Of a stretch of 64,000 nucleotides of DNA, positions 23,707-35,700 are shown piece after piece (within the stretch, counting starts at the first letter, position 1; each line of letters starts with the position of its first letter). Source of the DNA: Paracentrotus lividus. Taxonomy: Eukaryota > Echinodermata > Echinoidea > Camarodonta > Echinidae. The notes beneath the pieces were generated by a model that was not told where the DNA came from, did not search any database, and saw only the letters and a list, made by a program, of their open reading frames with translations. The DNA lies in NCBI GenBank assembly GCA_940671915.1, contig CALNVZ010002100.1:8104158-8168157 (forward strand), written 5' to 3'. Made by a program: the position numbers and the translations under genes.

Positions 23707-26700
23707 TTAAGGTGTTGAAGCACAAGATTCAAACTCGTTTTCTTGAGATGATATAGTATCAGTATTAGAATTATTTCCATCATTTGCTACCATAACTTCA
23801 AGAGAAGGCATAGTAACATCATCAGATGATTGAACATTTAAAACATCAAGCCTTTCTCTACTATTATGCATAGGAAGAGGGTCTCCAATCAATACACATT
23901 GAACAGAACTATCACATAGAATCTTTTCTCTGTGAGTGTTTGAGTCTGCAACTGTTTCTGCAGAAGTAGATGTTGGAACCATCAAGGGCATTTGAAGAGC
24001 ACTACCAGAATCCTTCTCCATGAAAACTACAGTAGTGCTGACGTCACCTGCCTGAGATACAAGACTCTCACTATTATCACGGGCAGCCTTTGTTGTCATA
24101 CCTGGTGACTTTGCTTGGGGCAAAGTAACCTCTGTTTCTTCTGTTTGAGAAGAACTAACATTGTTATTTGAATCACCATTGACAATGTTTGCCTGTCTAT
24201 CCTCCACAGTGATGCCTAGATTTCCATGTTTCTTCTGTTTTCTTTTCATTTCTTCACGTTTAGCATTTCTGGTAATGCTTGCTAACATACTTGCAGTCTT
24301 CAAATCTGGCACCTGGGATTCTATATCTTGTAATCCCAGAAGATTGTCCTTGGCAGTTTCTATTTGTTTATCAGACATCTTTTCCACTGTCCTATCCCTA
24401 CCGTCTACAGGAATAAGAGTATTCTTGCTCACATCACCTATGGACAAAAATATCAAATGAATCCTTGTTTATAAATAAACATGAATATTTCCAACACTTA
24501 CATGTGTTGTAGGTGTGCAAATTTTGAAGACGGGTAACATAGATTTTATGACAATTCTCAATGTTGTAGAGAAATCCCAATTTGGGAGGGAGAATTATTC
24601 TACATTGTTGTAATAAAAAAAATGAGATATTACAGTCCACTCCTGTTATAATAACGGTGTTAAGGACCAAACCTATTACCTCATTATACTGAACAAATAC
24701 GCATAGACATGAATGCTTGTTTTAAATTGGGACTGAGCTAATGATAAGAAAATATTGTACCTGTGCTCATTGTAACAGGAGTGGATTATATAAAAATAAA
24801 TCAAACAAGCTTTTGTATTTCAAAATTACGGTATGTAATCATCCAGTTAATAAGAAATTCCCTTCAATTCTACACAAATACGGAAACCTAGTTTTAATCT
24901 AAATTCTTTTTTCTTTTTTTTTGCAATTATAAAAAATAGTGAATTTGATATTCATTATCTAAGTAAACTGTTTTTCCTTTTCCTTGTACCAGTTTTATCA
25001 AATATGCAGAAAAAGTTCTTGTTATACATTTTTTATCTCTTATTTTTGCGATATATTAGCACACATTCAGTACCATATCTGGTCAATTTTAACTTGCAAG
25101 TTTTCAAACCGTGAAATGCTTTTGTGTTGTGGTTGGGACGACATGTGCATATCACACAATCATGATATTCAAAGATTTTTCTTGGTCATCTGGTTACCTT
25201 TCTTAATTCTATAACATTGAATGCTATGTGGTCAGTTTCAATCAAATATGAGCCAATATAATTTAATGAATATGATCATATATATTTATCACTAATCACC
25301 TACCTATATCTTCTTCCAGCATCTCTTTGTGCAACTCTCTATCCAATGCCAGAACCTAAAAATGTACAAATTCAAAGTGCCATACATAAACATACATGAT
25401 TGCACAAACACACCAAGAAAATAAAATCAAGTGTCGGATTATGGTCGTGTGTAATTATAGCAGCCAGGGTATATCAATTTAAAATGCAGAATTGTGTCTT
25501 TGAGCCAGAGTAAATAAAAAAGAAGTGTAATATGACCACTTTTTTACTTTACAGGGCAACTCCCATCCACTATGAGTAGATGGTACAAAGAGTTAACACC
25601 TTTATATCTTCCTCATCCAAGGATGATTGCTATTAAGTTTAATTGAACCCAGCAATGTATTTTCAACAAGAAATGAGGAAAAAACCTGGAGCATTACGGA
25701 CGGCGGACATTTCAATAGCTCATTTCAGCTGTTTTTCTCAATTCAGCAATTAACCGGCTTAAGAACATGCTACTAGTACATGATAACTCTATCTAATGCT
25801 TTTGTGAAAATAAATTTATTCCAGGCTTAGAAAAAAATTTGTAAGTCTTCAGGAATGTTAGACTGATACTTAATACATGCATCACTTGACATCACTATGA
25901 TATGCCTTTAAGTCAAGACTTTAAGTCAATTAAGTTACCTCTTCTAACATTTGCTGAGCTGTAGCAGGAACATCCTTGATCTGTCTTTCATCACCTCTGT
26001 CAGTTAATATTAGAGAGTGAAATGAAATTTTATTTTAAATTTCAACTCATCATTTTCTTTAGAATGCTTCTGAATTCACAATTTAGCATGGATATTCTTC
26101 AGTTTGATAATATTAGTACTGTTACATTTAACATCTGCCTTCTAAACAAAACTTGGAAATATAAATTGTATTTACCATAATACTGTTGAGTTTTTAGCAT
26201 GGATCAAATGGCATGGACCAGGTAGTAATAGGGATGAAGACTTACTGAAATTCTTTATCTTTCCTTACTGTTCCAGTTCTGTTCACCTCTGATACATCAG
26301 CTGAAGAAAAGACACATATTCAGAAATGACAAAGTTTTAGTCACCGCTGCAATGTAAGAAAATCCTCTTTCTAAATGGTTTGTAATAGAAAAACACAATG
26401 GCATGTAATTGATTTTAGAAATAGAAGTTATTATCAAATACATGTTATTATCTGATGATTACATCGCACAAATTAATTTGTTTTATGCCTCACATTCATT
26501 CACAAACAGTAGGAGTAGATAACAAGGTGGTTCGAGTCTGATATCGCTATCAATAAAACACACAAGATGACCTTTTGACCCCTAGATAACCTTTGACCTC
26601 ATCAACACACAAGTGGTATTAACCAAGGATAATTTATACCAGAGGTGAACAAAACTGATGCTATAAAAAAATGAGTGAAAGTTAAACAAAAAGTTTAAGA

Positions 26701-29700
26701 AAAGTCAACCTTTAAGTCGACCTTTTGACCCTATATGATCTTTAATCTCATCATCCTCATTAACACACATGTGGTATTACCCAAGAATCATTTGTACCAA
26801 GTGTGAACATACATGTAATTGCTGGATAAATAAAGAAAACAAAATGTTTTTAAAAATTGACATTTAAGTTGACCTTTTGACCCCTGTATGACCTTTGATC
26901 CTTAATCCTCATCAACACAAATGTGGTATTACCCAAGAATCATTTGTACCAAGTGTGAACACAACAGATGGAGAAATAAAGAAAACAAAAAGTTAAATAA
27001 AAGTTGACCCTTACAATGTAAGTTGACCTTTTGATCCCTATATGACCTTTGGTCTCATCATCCTCATCTAAACACATGTGGTATTAACCAAAAATCATTT
27101 CTACCAAGTGTGAACACAATTGATGGAGAAATAAAGAATACAAAAAAAGGTTAAGAAAAGTTGAACTTGAAGTTGACCTTTTGACCCCTATATGACCTTT
27201 GATCTCATCATCCTCATGAACAAACATGTGGTATTACCCAAGAATCATTTCTACCAAGTGTGAACACAATTGATGGATAAATAAAGAAAACAAAAAGGTT
27301 AAGAAAAGTTGACCTTTAAGTTGACCTTTTGACCCTATATGAACTTTGATCTCATCATCCTCATCAACAAACATGTGGTATTACCCAAGAATAATTTGTA
27401 CCAAATGTGAACACAAATGACGGAGAAATAAAGAAATGAGAGCAAGTTAAAAAAAAACTAAAAACTTTAACATTTTCGTAACAGACTAACAGGAAAAGTA
27501 ATTACTAGGTCTCTGCCGAACTTCGTTCATGCGAGACAAAAACATCAACCAATTACGCTTTATTTGTCACACAAAATAAACAACATGAATAAAATAATTT
27601 GATTACCATGCACAAAATCTAGCCAGTTGTTGCATGATGCATTGGTACTTTCTGTCAGATCCATACTAGGTGAATTATCTGTGCTGCTGCAATCCGAGCT
27701 CCCACTAGATTCTGCATCATCCTCACTGGTACTGCCTCCATCACTATATTGACTGTCTACCAGTGATGTCCCATCTTTATCATGAGTTTGACTTTGCATT
27801 GAAAGCACCTTGCCGCAAGGCTGGTCCTGCATTATGTCAACTCTTTCAACACCTACTGGTAGATTTTGCTTCTCATCACAAGAGTACAGGTTCATGATAT
27901 TAACTTGCTGGTCGTAAAAATGGCCTTTTATTTGCCCCGTGGTGAACCTATCACCAACAGTTCTATTCATTTGCAAGTTTTTGGTTAGGTCATGATCACC
28001 TTTGCTGATGGGGTTAGTGTTTATCGATTTATGTGCTCTGGTATACCTGTGATGTGTTTGATCAGCTTTTGAGTCTTGCACATTCAGATGTTGCTTGTAA
28101 TAATCCATCTATGTTTTTTAAGTTTTAAAAAAAATTATTTAAATAATTAGATTTATATTCATATTATATGCTAAATATGCTTGCTAATTCCTGTTTGTAC
28201 TATTTGTAAAACCAAGATGACACATTTTTGTGAAACCTTGATCAAAGTAAATTTTATGGGTTATATATTGTACACTGAGACTATTACAATTTATAGAAAC
28301 ACCTGTGTCCTGTAACATACGAGTTACGATCAATTGGAAATTTGAAACGTCCATATTGATTGGTTCACAGTGAGACTTTTATGCAAGAGTCTTTGCAACA
28401 AGGATCCTGATTAGCTACTATCGATTTGCAAATAATTGTAATTCCGTTTGTTACAGGATTCAAATAAATATCAAGCATGTATCTTAATCCATATGTTTCT
28501 TCATCTTGATTCTAAAGGGTTGAAATAAAATCATCTCTCAGTGGCTATAACTACAAAACCATAACATGTTTATTATACAGACCTTTGCTCGTTCTGTCAT
28601 AAGATATGTGCCACTGCTATCTTCTGGAGATGTGAAACTAGTACTCTCATGACAGGCCAAATCTTTCTCATCTTTACTATCAGCATACTGATGCAACAAT
28701 GAATCCCGATCTGTCGGTCTGGACGTCTTCCCTTTGGATGGATGATCTCTCTTGAGGTTCCTGTTGTGTCTTTCATCTACAACGTGGACCCTTTTTCTGA
28801 CTTTTTTAGCAGTAATCGGATCTCTCAACAGTTCATTTCCTGGTTGGCTATCAATGGCGATGTGTTCAGACTGGGGAAGATTTCTTATATTACATTCTAC
28901 TTTCATCTGGTGGTTACTGGAATATTGTTCACTGGCAGTTTGATGTGTAAACCTGGTCGAATCTTCCATTTCTGAGCCTCCTAGAGGATACTCTATCTTG
29001 TGATAGTCCTTGAAAGAACTGAGAGTGGAATCTTCCAAAAGAGACTCCTCACTGGCCATCTCTAATGTCCATTTTGAAGTAGGAACATCATGTGACTGAA
29101 TCGTTTCAGGAAAGGTCAGACATTGAGAAGAAACCTGTGTATATTGACAATAGACAAAAATAAAGTCAGTTACAAGGAAAAGCCATATTAATCCATCACC
29201 GATTCTTAATTGTTTCAATGGGGAAACAACAAATGCTTTCGCAACAATTTCTCCAGGCTTTATTGTGTCTAAGATGTAGGGTTAGGGTTGCATTACGGTA
29301 TTATGTAGGGTTTAGGGTATAATGTATAGTTTTATGTCCAGAGTTGAAATTAGTGTATGAAATTTATAGCAAAGCAATTGTCGCCCGAGCAAATGTCATA
29401 GACCTGTTTGAACACCTAATATATACATTCATGTTTTTTGCTCATAGCAAATAATTAAAGGTACGTAATTTTTAGAGTCTTCAACAAAGAAAACACTACG
29501 CTGGATTTATTAGTTTTATTATCAATATGTGCATAAGAGATTGCCTACTATAGCGCAGCCTTGAAGGACCATCATCATTGCCATGTATCTCTATGGTTAT
29601 GGTGCATGGAAATCTGTACTGTAACAGTCCGATGAATCCACTGCCTTTGCACATAAATAAGTGGTACTGTATGTGGAAGTTTAGGGGGAAGCACATTGAA

Positions 29701-32700
29701 TTAAAAAGTATGTTCTATGGCACAAACTCCACGATTAAGCAAATTTAAAACTTTTTATAAAGCTTACAATAATCATGTTTGTGTAATAAAGAGGCGCTCA
29801 ATTTCCAGTATCTATTCATATTTTCAGATTGAGATTTAATTTAAAGCTTTTAAATTTTTTTTTTGCTTTAGCTGCAATCAGAAACAGATGACACTGTACT
29901 ATAAGTCCAGGTTTGCCTATGAAAGAGATTTTTATTCTATTATTCAAATAATTTCCATTGAATAACGGTATTAAAAGTTAAAATTTCAGTAATTCTTCTT
30001 TCAATCTCAGTCCTCAACCCACTGAGGACTGAGCTCAACTTGGGTTGAGGTATTTAGGAAATAAGTGTTACCTGATTCCCCCCTACATGTTGTTGGTCCC
30101 ATTCATCATCATCATCATCATCATCCATTGAGGGAACAGTGGCTTCATCTGTGTCTTCCATTATTGTAGATAGATCAGACCTGTATTGTGTATAAACAGG
30201 TCTTATATCAATAGAAAGATGACCCTATACTTTTTATCCTAATAAGTCACCAATGACAAGATGAAATATGAAGTAACATTGATTACATTATAATGTTCAA
30301 TACTGTAAAATCCCACCTTGCACCATAACCCATCCTGTGAAAGTTACCTTTGCAAACAAATTTTGAGTGAATTTACAATAATGCAACAAAAACCAGTTAC
30401 AAAATCTGCCACACCTGCATGTAAATGTCATATCTCGTGCAGGTAAAAAGACATTTACTCACCATCCACTTGTATTACTGCCTGGTGTTTTACTAGGCCA
30501 ATATCCAGAACATGTACCATCTATTGTCCTCATCTGTTCTGTTGAACTATCAAGCAAGAGTTTTTCTGAAGTAGAAGGGCTGTGAAACACTTGTTCATGA
30601 TCATCCAATTGCCTGCTAGAACACTTGGCATCCAATATAGTATTGTGTCTATTTGACCTCTTCCCCTTCTTCTTGTGCCAAAAGTCTGCCGGAGTTGATG
30701 TCAAAAAGTGAGACGGCTCCGTCTTGCAGGGTAGCTATAATATAATCAAAGACAAAGATGTAGGTGAAATTTCTTTCTTGAGGAACTATGTATCTACGGC
30801 TAAGTCTTTGTGGAATATTAGTTGTTGTAGGGTTTTTTTTTTCTTTTTTCCTGGGTGGAAATCTATATGATCTTTAACCAAATTAATTCTCTATTTTTTT
30901 TTTTTTTATATACATGGAATGGACATGGAGTTAGCGATATCTATCTGTCCTCTTTTTAGAATTGAAATGTTTTCCATGGAAATTCAACTTTTTTTTTTTC
31001 ATTATCTTGATATTAAGCCATACCCAAAGTTAACTATAATCTCAGAAATACTATGCAAACTTCATCATCAAGTGAATTAGCCGTAACGGTACCCAATAAA
31101 GTTCCCAAAATTAGCCGGAACGGTACCCAATAAATTCCCCAAAATTAGCCAAAATTAGCCATAACGGTACCCAATAAAGTCCCCGAATGAACACTAATAA
31201 TTTCAAAAACATGAAGGGATTCCAGAGCAAATTTTTATTGAAACAGAAAACAAAAAATTCCTCACTGTGAGGCAAAATTATGAAACTTACATGCCATTCT
31301 TGGTGTTATCCATTGACATTAGAAATTGTGTTGCTCAGCATTTTTTAAATTCATCATTTAAGAGAAAGACTTACCATTTGAGACAGATCTTGGTTGCTGA
31401 TGTCACTTTCAATTAGGGAATATGAACTGTCCTCTGTAATAGTTGACAAGGTATGTCTTCTCGATGTTAATAGTGGATTCACACTTTCCTGAGGACTGAT
31501 AGAAATTGGTTTATAAGCAGTCAAGCTTCATACTTTCAACTAATAATGATAATATTCTGGAAATAACGCTTATTACACTAAGTAATTTACAAATATATTG
31601 GGAATTGATCAAAATCAAATTGTGGCTGTCACATTACACATATAAGTACATTACATATACATACATATTAGTTTGGAATGATCATATTAAATGAATTTTC
31701 TTGACCATACAGTAATAGATAAATAAATATAATTTAATTAGTATTTCACTTAGTGTGGGTAAAGAGTCGGCAACCAACTTGAACAGGTGTATTATGAGAC
31801 AATATTTGTTATGTTCCATGACCTAGTGCTATAAAAGAGAGTAGTGCATTATCCTATTGATATTTGAGTCTAGCATTAATGGTTTGAGTACAATCATCAG
31901 TAGATGTGAATACCTTGGTTTGTTAAGAATAAGAGCAGATGGCTTGGTCTCTGGCGAGGCATCTGGAAGGTTAACAAACTTCTGTCTAAACAATCCCCTA
32001 GACTTGTCGAGGTCAACACGATTGACACGGCCACTACTAATTTTCTTGGAACCTGCAATGAAAATGGATTTTTTTTTTTTTTTTTTTTTTGTTAATCATT
32101 TGTTAGCCTTTGGGACTCTATTTTTTGTATTTTTTTTCCTATTTTTTTTTTGTTTTTGTCGAGAGAAAATGGTAATTAAATGGTATTAAATATGTCCAGT
32201 TTAATGCAAAGGGGTTTACCTTGAATTCAATAAAATCACTTGTTTTAATCATTATTATTTCAGTAAAAGCATACTACATTCAGTATGTCAAGTTTCATTG
32301 AGAGGGGTTTACTTCAATTTTAGTTTTCATAAAAACTTCTGTACTGCAATATCAACAAATCTTTTTACAGTTTTAACTAGTAAAAAAGTATCAAAGAAGT
32401 GGGTTATAATAAATACTGACAAATTATGTGTCTACATGCTAGGTGCATGGTCTAAAGGAAAACAAAATCTCTAATCAATTTCATTCAATATAATAAGACT
32501 TGACAATTTCAAGATCACATGAGCTGTATAAATCTATGATATATAGAGACTCTAATATACGCAATATATACATGTATGTACCTGACAAAGGAGCACCACT
32601 TGAAATCAGTACACATGAACATTGGATTACTGACATAATGACAAGTATATTTAAATGTTTATTAATATTCAGGCAGCATGAATTACCCAATAATGACACA

Positions 32701-35700
32701 ATGAAAGAATTTAATAATTATAATAATAATAATTAACATTTATATAGCGTATATTGTTTCAAAGTGCTATTACAAAGTACATAAGAAATATTACATAATG
32801 AACATAAGATATAAACAAGAAACATCAATTACATAACACAATGAATTGGCTTACTGTGTAATATTCTACAGAAAAATAAATTAATTACAATTATGGTAAC
32901 ATCTTAACTAAGAATTAAACAGGTAAGTTTTTAGGTGCTTTTTGAATGTTTCAACAGTAGGGGCATTACGAATTACAGTGGGGTGATTGTTCCAGAGTTT
33001 TGGGGCACAGACAGAGAAAGCTCGATCACCATAGCAGGTATAAGTGCGGGGACCGGGTGCAAGCTGAAGGTGAGAAGAGGATGAAGAACGGAGATTCATA
33101 GATGAAGTCTGTGCTTTAGAAGTGATGAGATCGGAAATGTAAGATGGTGCGAGTCCAGCACGGGCCTTGTAAGTCAGAAGAAGTACTTTGAATTGAATAC
33201 ATTTTATTGTGGGATGTGAAGCCAGTGCAAAGAGCGGATAATTGTACCCCATTCACAGTGGTTTTCAAATTTATCTCGGTGCTGTCGCGGTGCTGTCGCG
33301 GGACGGCAACACCGCTATAAACCCACTATAAATGCATTCACAGTGGAAAAGTTATCCCGGGACTGTCCCGGGATAGATTTCATGATTTCATGATTTTTAT
33401 GACCTCCGTAACAAAATAGTTGCATTTCTGTGATTTTCTCCTTCTTTCTTTTCTTTTCTATCATTTCTTTTGTATTTCTTTGTTTTCCACTTCTTTCTTT
33501 TTATTTTCTATCATTTCTTATGTATTTCTTTGTTTTACACCTTCTTTTCTTCTTTCTATTCTTTTGTATTTCTTTGTTTTTCTCCTTCTTTCCCTTTCTT
33601 TTCTATAATTTCTTATTTTTGTTTTTCTCCTTCTTTCCTTTTCTTTCTATCATTTTTTATGTATTTCTTTGTTTTCCACTTCTTTCTTTTTATTTTCTAT
33701 CATTTCTTATGTATTTCTTTGTTTACACCTTCTTTTCTTTCTTTTCTATTTTCTTTGTATTTCTTTGTTTTTCTCCTTCTTTCCTTTCTTTTCCATCATT
33801 TCTTATGTATTTCTTTGTTTTTCTCCTTCTTTCCTTTCTTTTCTATCACTTCTTATGTATTTCTTCGTTTTCTCCTTTCCTTTTCTTTTCTATCATTCTT
33901 ATGTATTTCTATGTTTTCTCCTTCTTTCCTTTTCTTTCTATCGTTTCTTAGTATTTTCTTTGTTTTCCTCCTTCTTTCTTTTCTTTTCTATCATTCCTTA
34001 TGTATTTCTATGTTTTTCTCCTTCTTTCCTTCTATTCTATAATTCTTATTTTGTTTTTCTCCTTCTTTCCTTTCTTTTCTATCATTTCTTATGTATTTCT
34101 TTGTTTTCCACTTCTTTCTTTTTATTTTCTATCATTCTTATGTATTCTTTGTTTTACACCTTCTTCTTTTCTTTTCTTCTATTTTTTTGTATTTTTTGGT
34201 TTTCTCCTTCTTTCCTTTTCTTTTCTATCATTTCTTATGTATTTCTTTGTTTTTCTCCTTCTTTCCTTTTCTTTTCTATCACTTCTTAGGTATTTTCTTT
34301 GTTTTTCTCCTTTCCTTTTCTTTTCTATCATTTCTTATGTATTTCTATGTTTTTCTCCTTCTTTCCTTTTCTTTTCTATCGTTTCTTATGTATTTCTTTG
34401 TTTTCCTCCTTCTTTCCTTTTCTTTTCTATCATTTCTTATGTATTTCTATGCTTTTCTCCTTTCCTTTTCTTTTCTTATGTATTTCCTTGTTTTTCTCCT
34501 TCTTTCCTTTTCTTTTCTATCATTTCTTATGTATTTCTTTGTTTTCCACTTCTTTCTTTTTATTTTCTATCATTTCTTATTGTATTTCCGGGTTTTATCC
34601 TTCTTTCATTCTCTTTTCTGGAAATTCTTATGTATTTCATTGTTTTTTATCCCAGTGCTGTCGCGGAGTGCCTTCACACTGAAGGCACTCCGCGACAGCA
34701 GCGGGACTGTCCCGGTGCTGTTACTATGGTTTGAGCGCGATAGTTTATCGCGGTGTTATAGCGGAGCGAGGTTATCCCGGGATAGTTTATAGCGGGTCCG
34801 AGCATTCACACTAAAGGCAACACCGCTACAGTCGCGGGACAGTCCCGCGACTGTAGCGGTGTTTGAGGCCACTGTGAATGGGGTATTGGTGTTACATGTT
34901 CATGTTTCCTTGTACGTGTGATGAGTCGAGCAGCTGTGTAATTCTGGATCCGTTGCAACTTGGAGAGTTGGGTGGTGGGTAGATTACAGGCGCGGATCCA
35001 AGAAAGTCGAATTGAATGCATTTCGGGGGCCCATTTGTCTGGGGACAAAGAGCCGCTTTTGTTCCCAGACAATTGGGCCCCGAAATGCATTCAATTCGAT
35101 TTTCTTCGATCCGCGCCTGGATTAATCAATAAACTATTACAGTAATCCAGTTGAGATATTACAAAAGCATTGACGAGGCACTCAGTGGAACTTTGGTCGA
35201 GGTACTTTCGAAGTTTACCGATCTTGTGGATACCAAATGAAGCAGCTTTGCATAGTTTCCGGATATGGTGCTTCATGTTAAGATTGTTGTCCACCATGAC
35301 TCCGAGGTCCTTTGCAGATTCTGATGGAGCGATTGTTGTACCATCAACATTGAAATCTGGTAGTTCACTCGGGTTGCGAAATGCTGAAGTCACAGGTAAC
35401 AATTTAGTCTTGGCACCATTAAGCTTGAGGTTACTGCTTCCAGCCCAGGCTTTAACATCTGAAAGACATTGCTCAAGTATCGTCACCCCACTGGATATTT
35501 TGCTCTGCTCAAGAATGACATACAGTTGAGTATCGTCTGGGTATATCATTTATGTTCTACCTCTTTGACTTTCACTTTAAAAATATTCAAGGATTTCTTT
35601 CTCATTGATTTTCATGTATAATTCTTTTGCAAGGAAGGTTACTTTTAAATTCTTAGTAGCATACTTTCTTTCTAAAATCATATTTCAACATACATGTGGC

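Larger units (their letters stand above)
32717..35552 (-). mobile_element. 5'-truncated CR1/L2-type LINE, interrupted by two nested insertions
   Basis: Minus-strand reverse transcriptase C-terminal half. The upstream part (about 35549-35125) begins at a degenerate catalytic box (YPDD where YADD is usual) and continues through LGVMVDNNLNMKHHI and FVISQLDYCNSLL. It resumes at about 34978-34887 with QLSKLQRIQNYTAARLIT, and ends at 33246-32908 with FKVLLLTYKARAGLAPSYIS and APKLWNNHPTV. The 3' tail on the minus strand is CTATATAAATGTTAATTATT and further TTA repeats. The endonuclease is absent. A 1.6 kb inverted-repeat element (33247-34883) and a 133-bp palindrome (34987-35119) interrupt the frame. 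It lies in REDIC1 intron 3, sense to the gene. Confidence 0.8.

Noticed and set aside
33420-34792. Long overlapping plus-strand ORFs rich in Phe, Ser, Leu and Tyr
   Set aside because: All three forward frames are open only because the satellite lacks A and G. The periodic translations follow the 51-bp unit, not a protein family.
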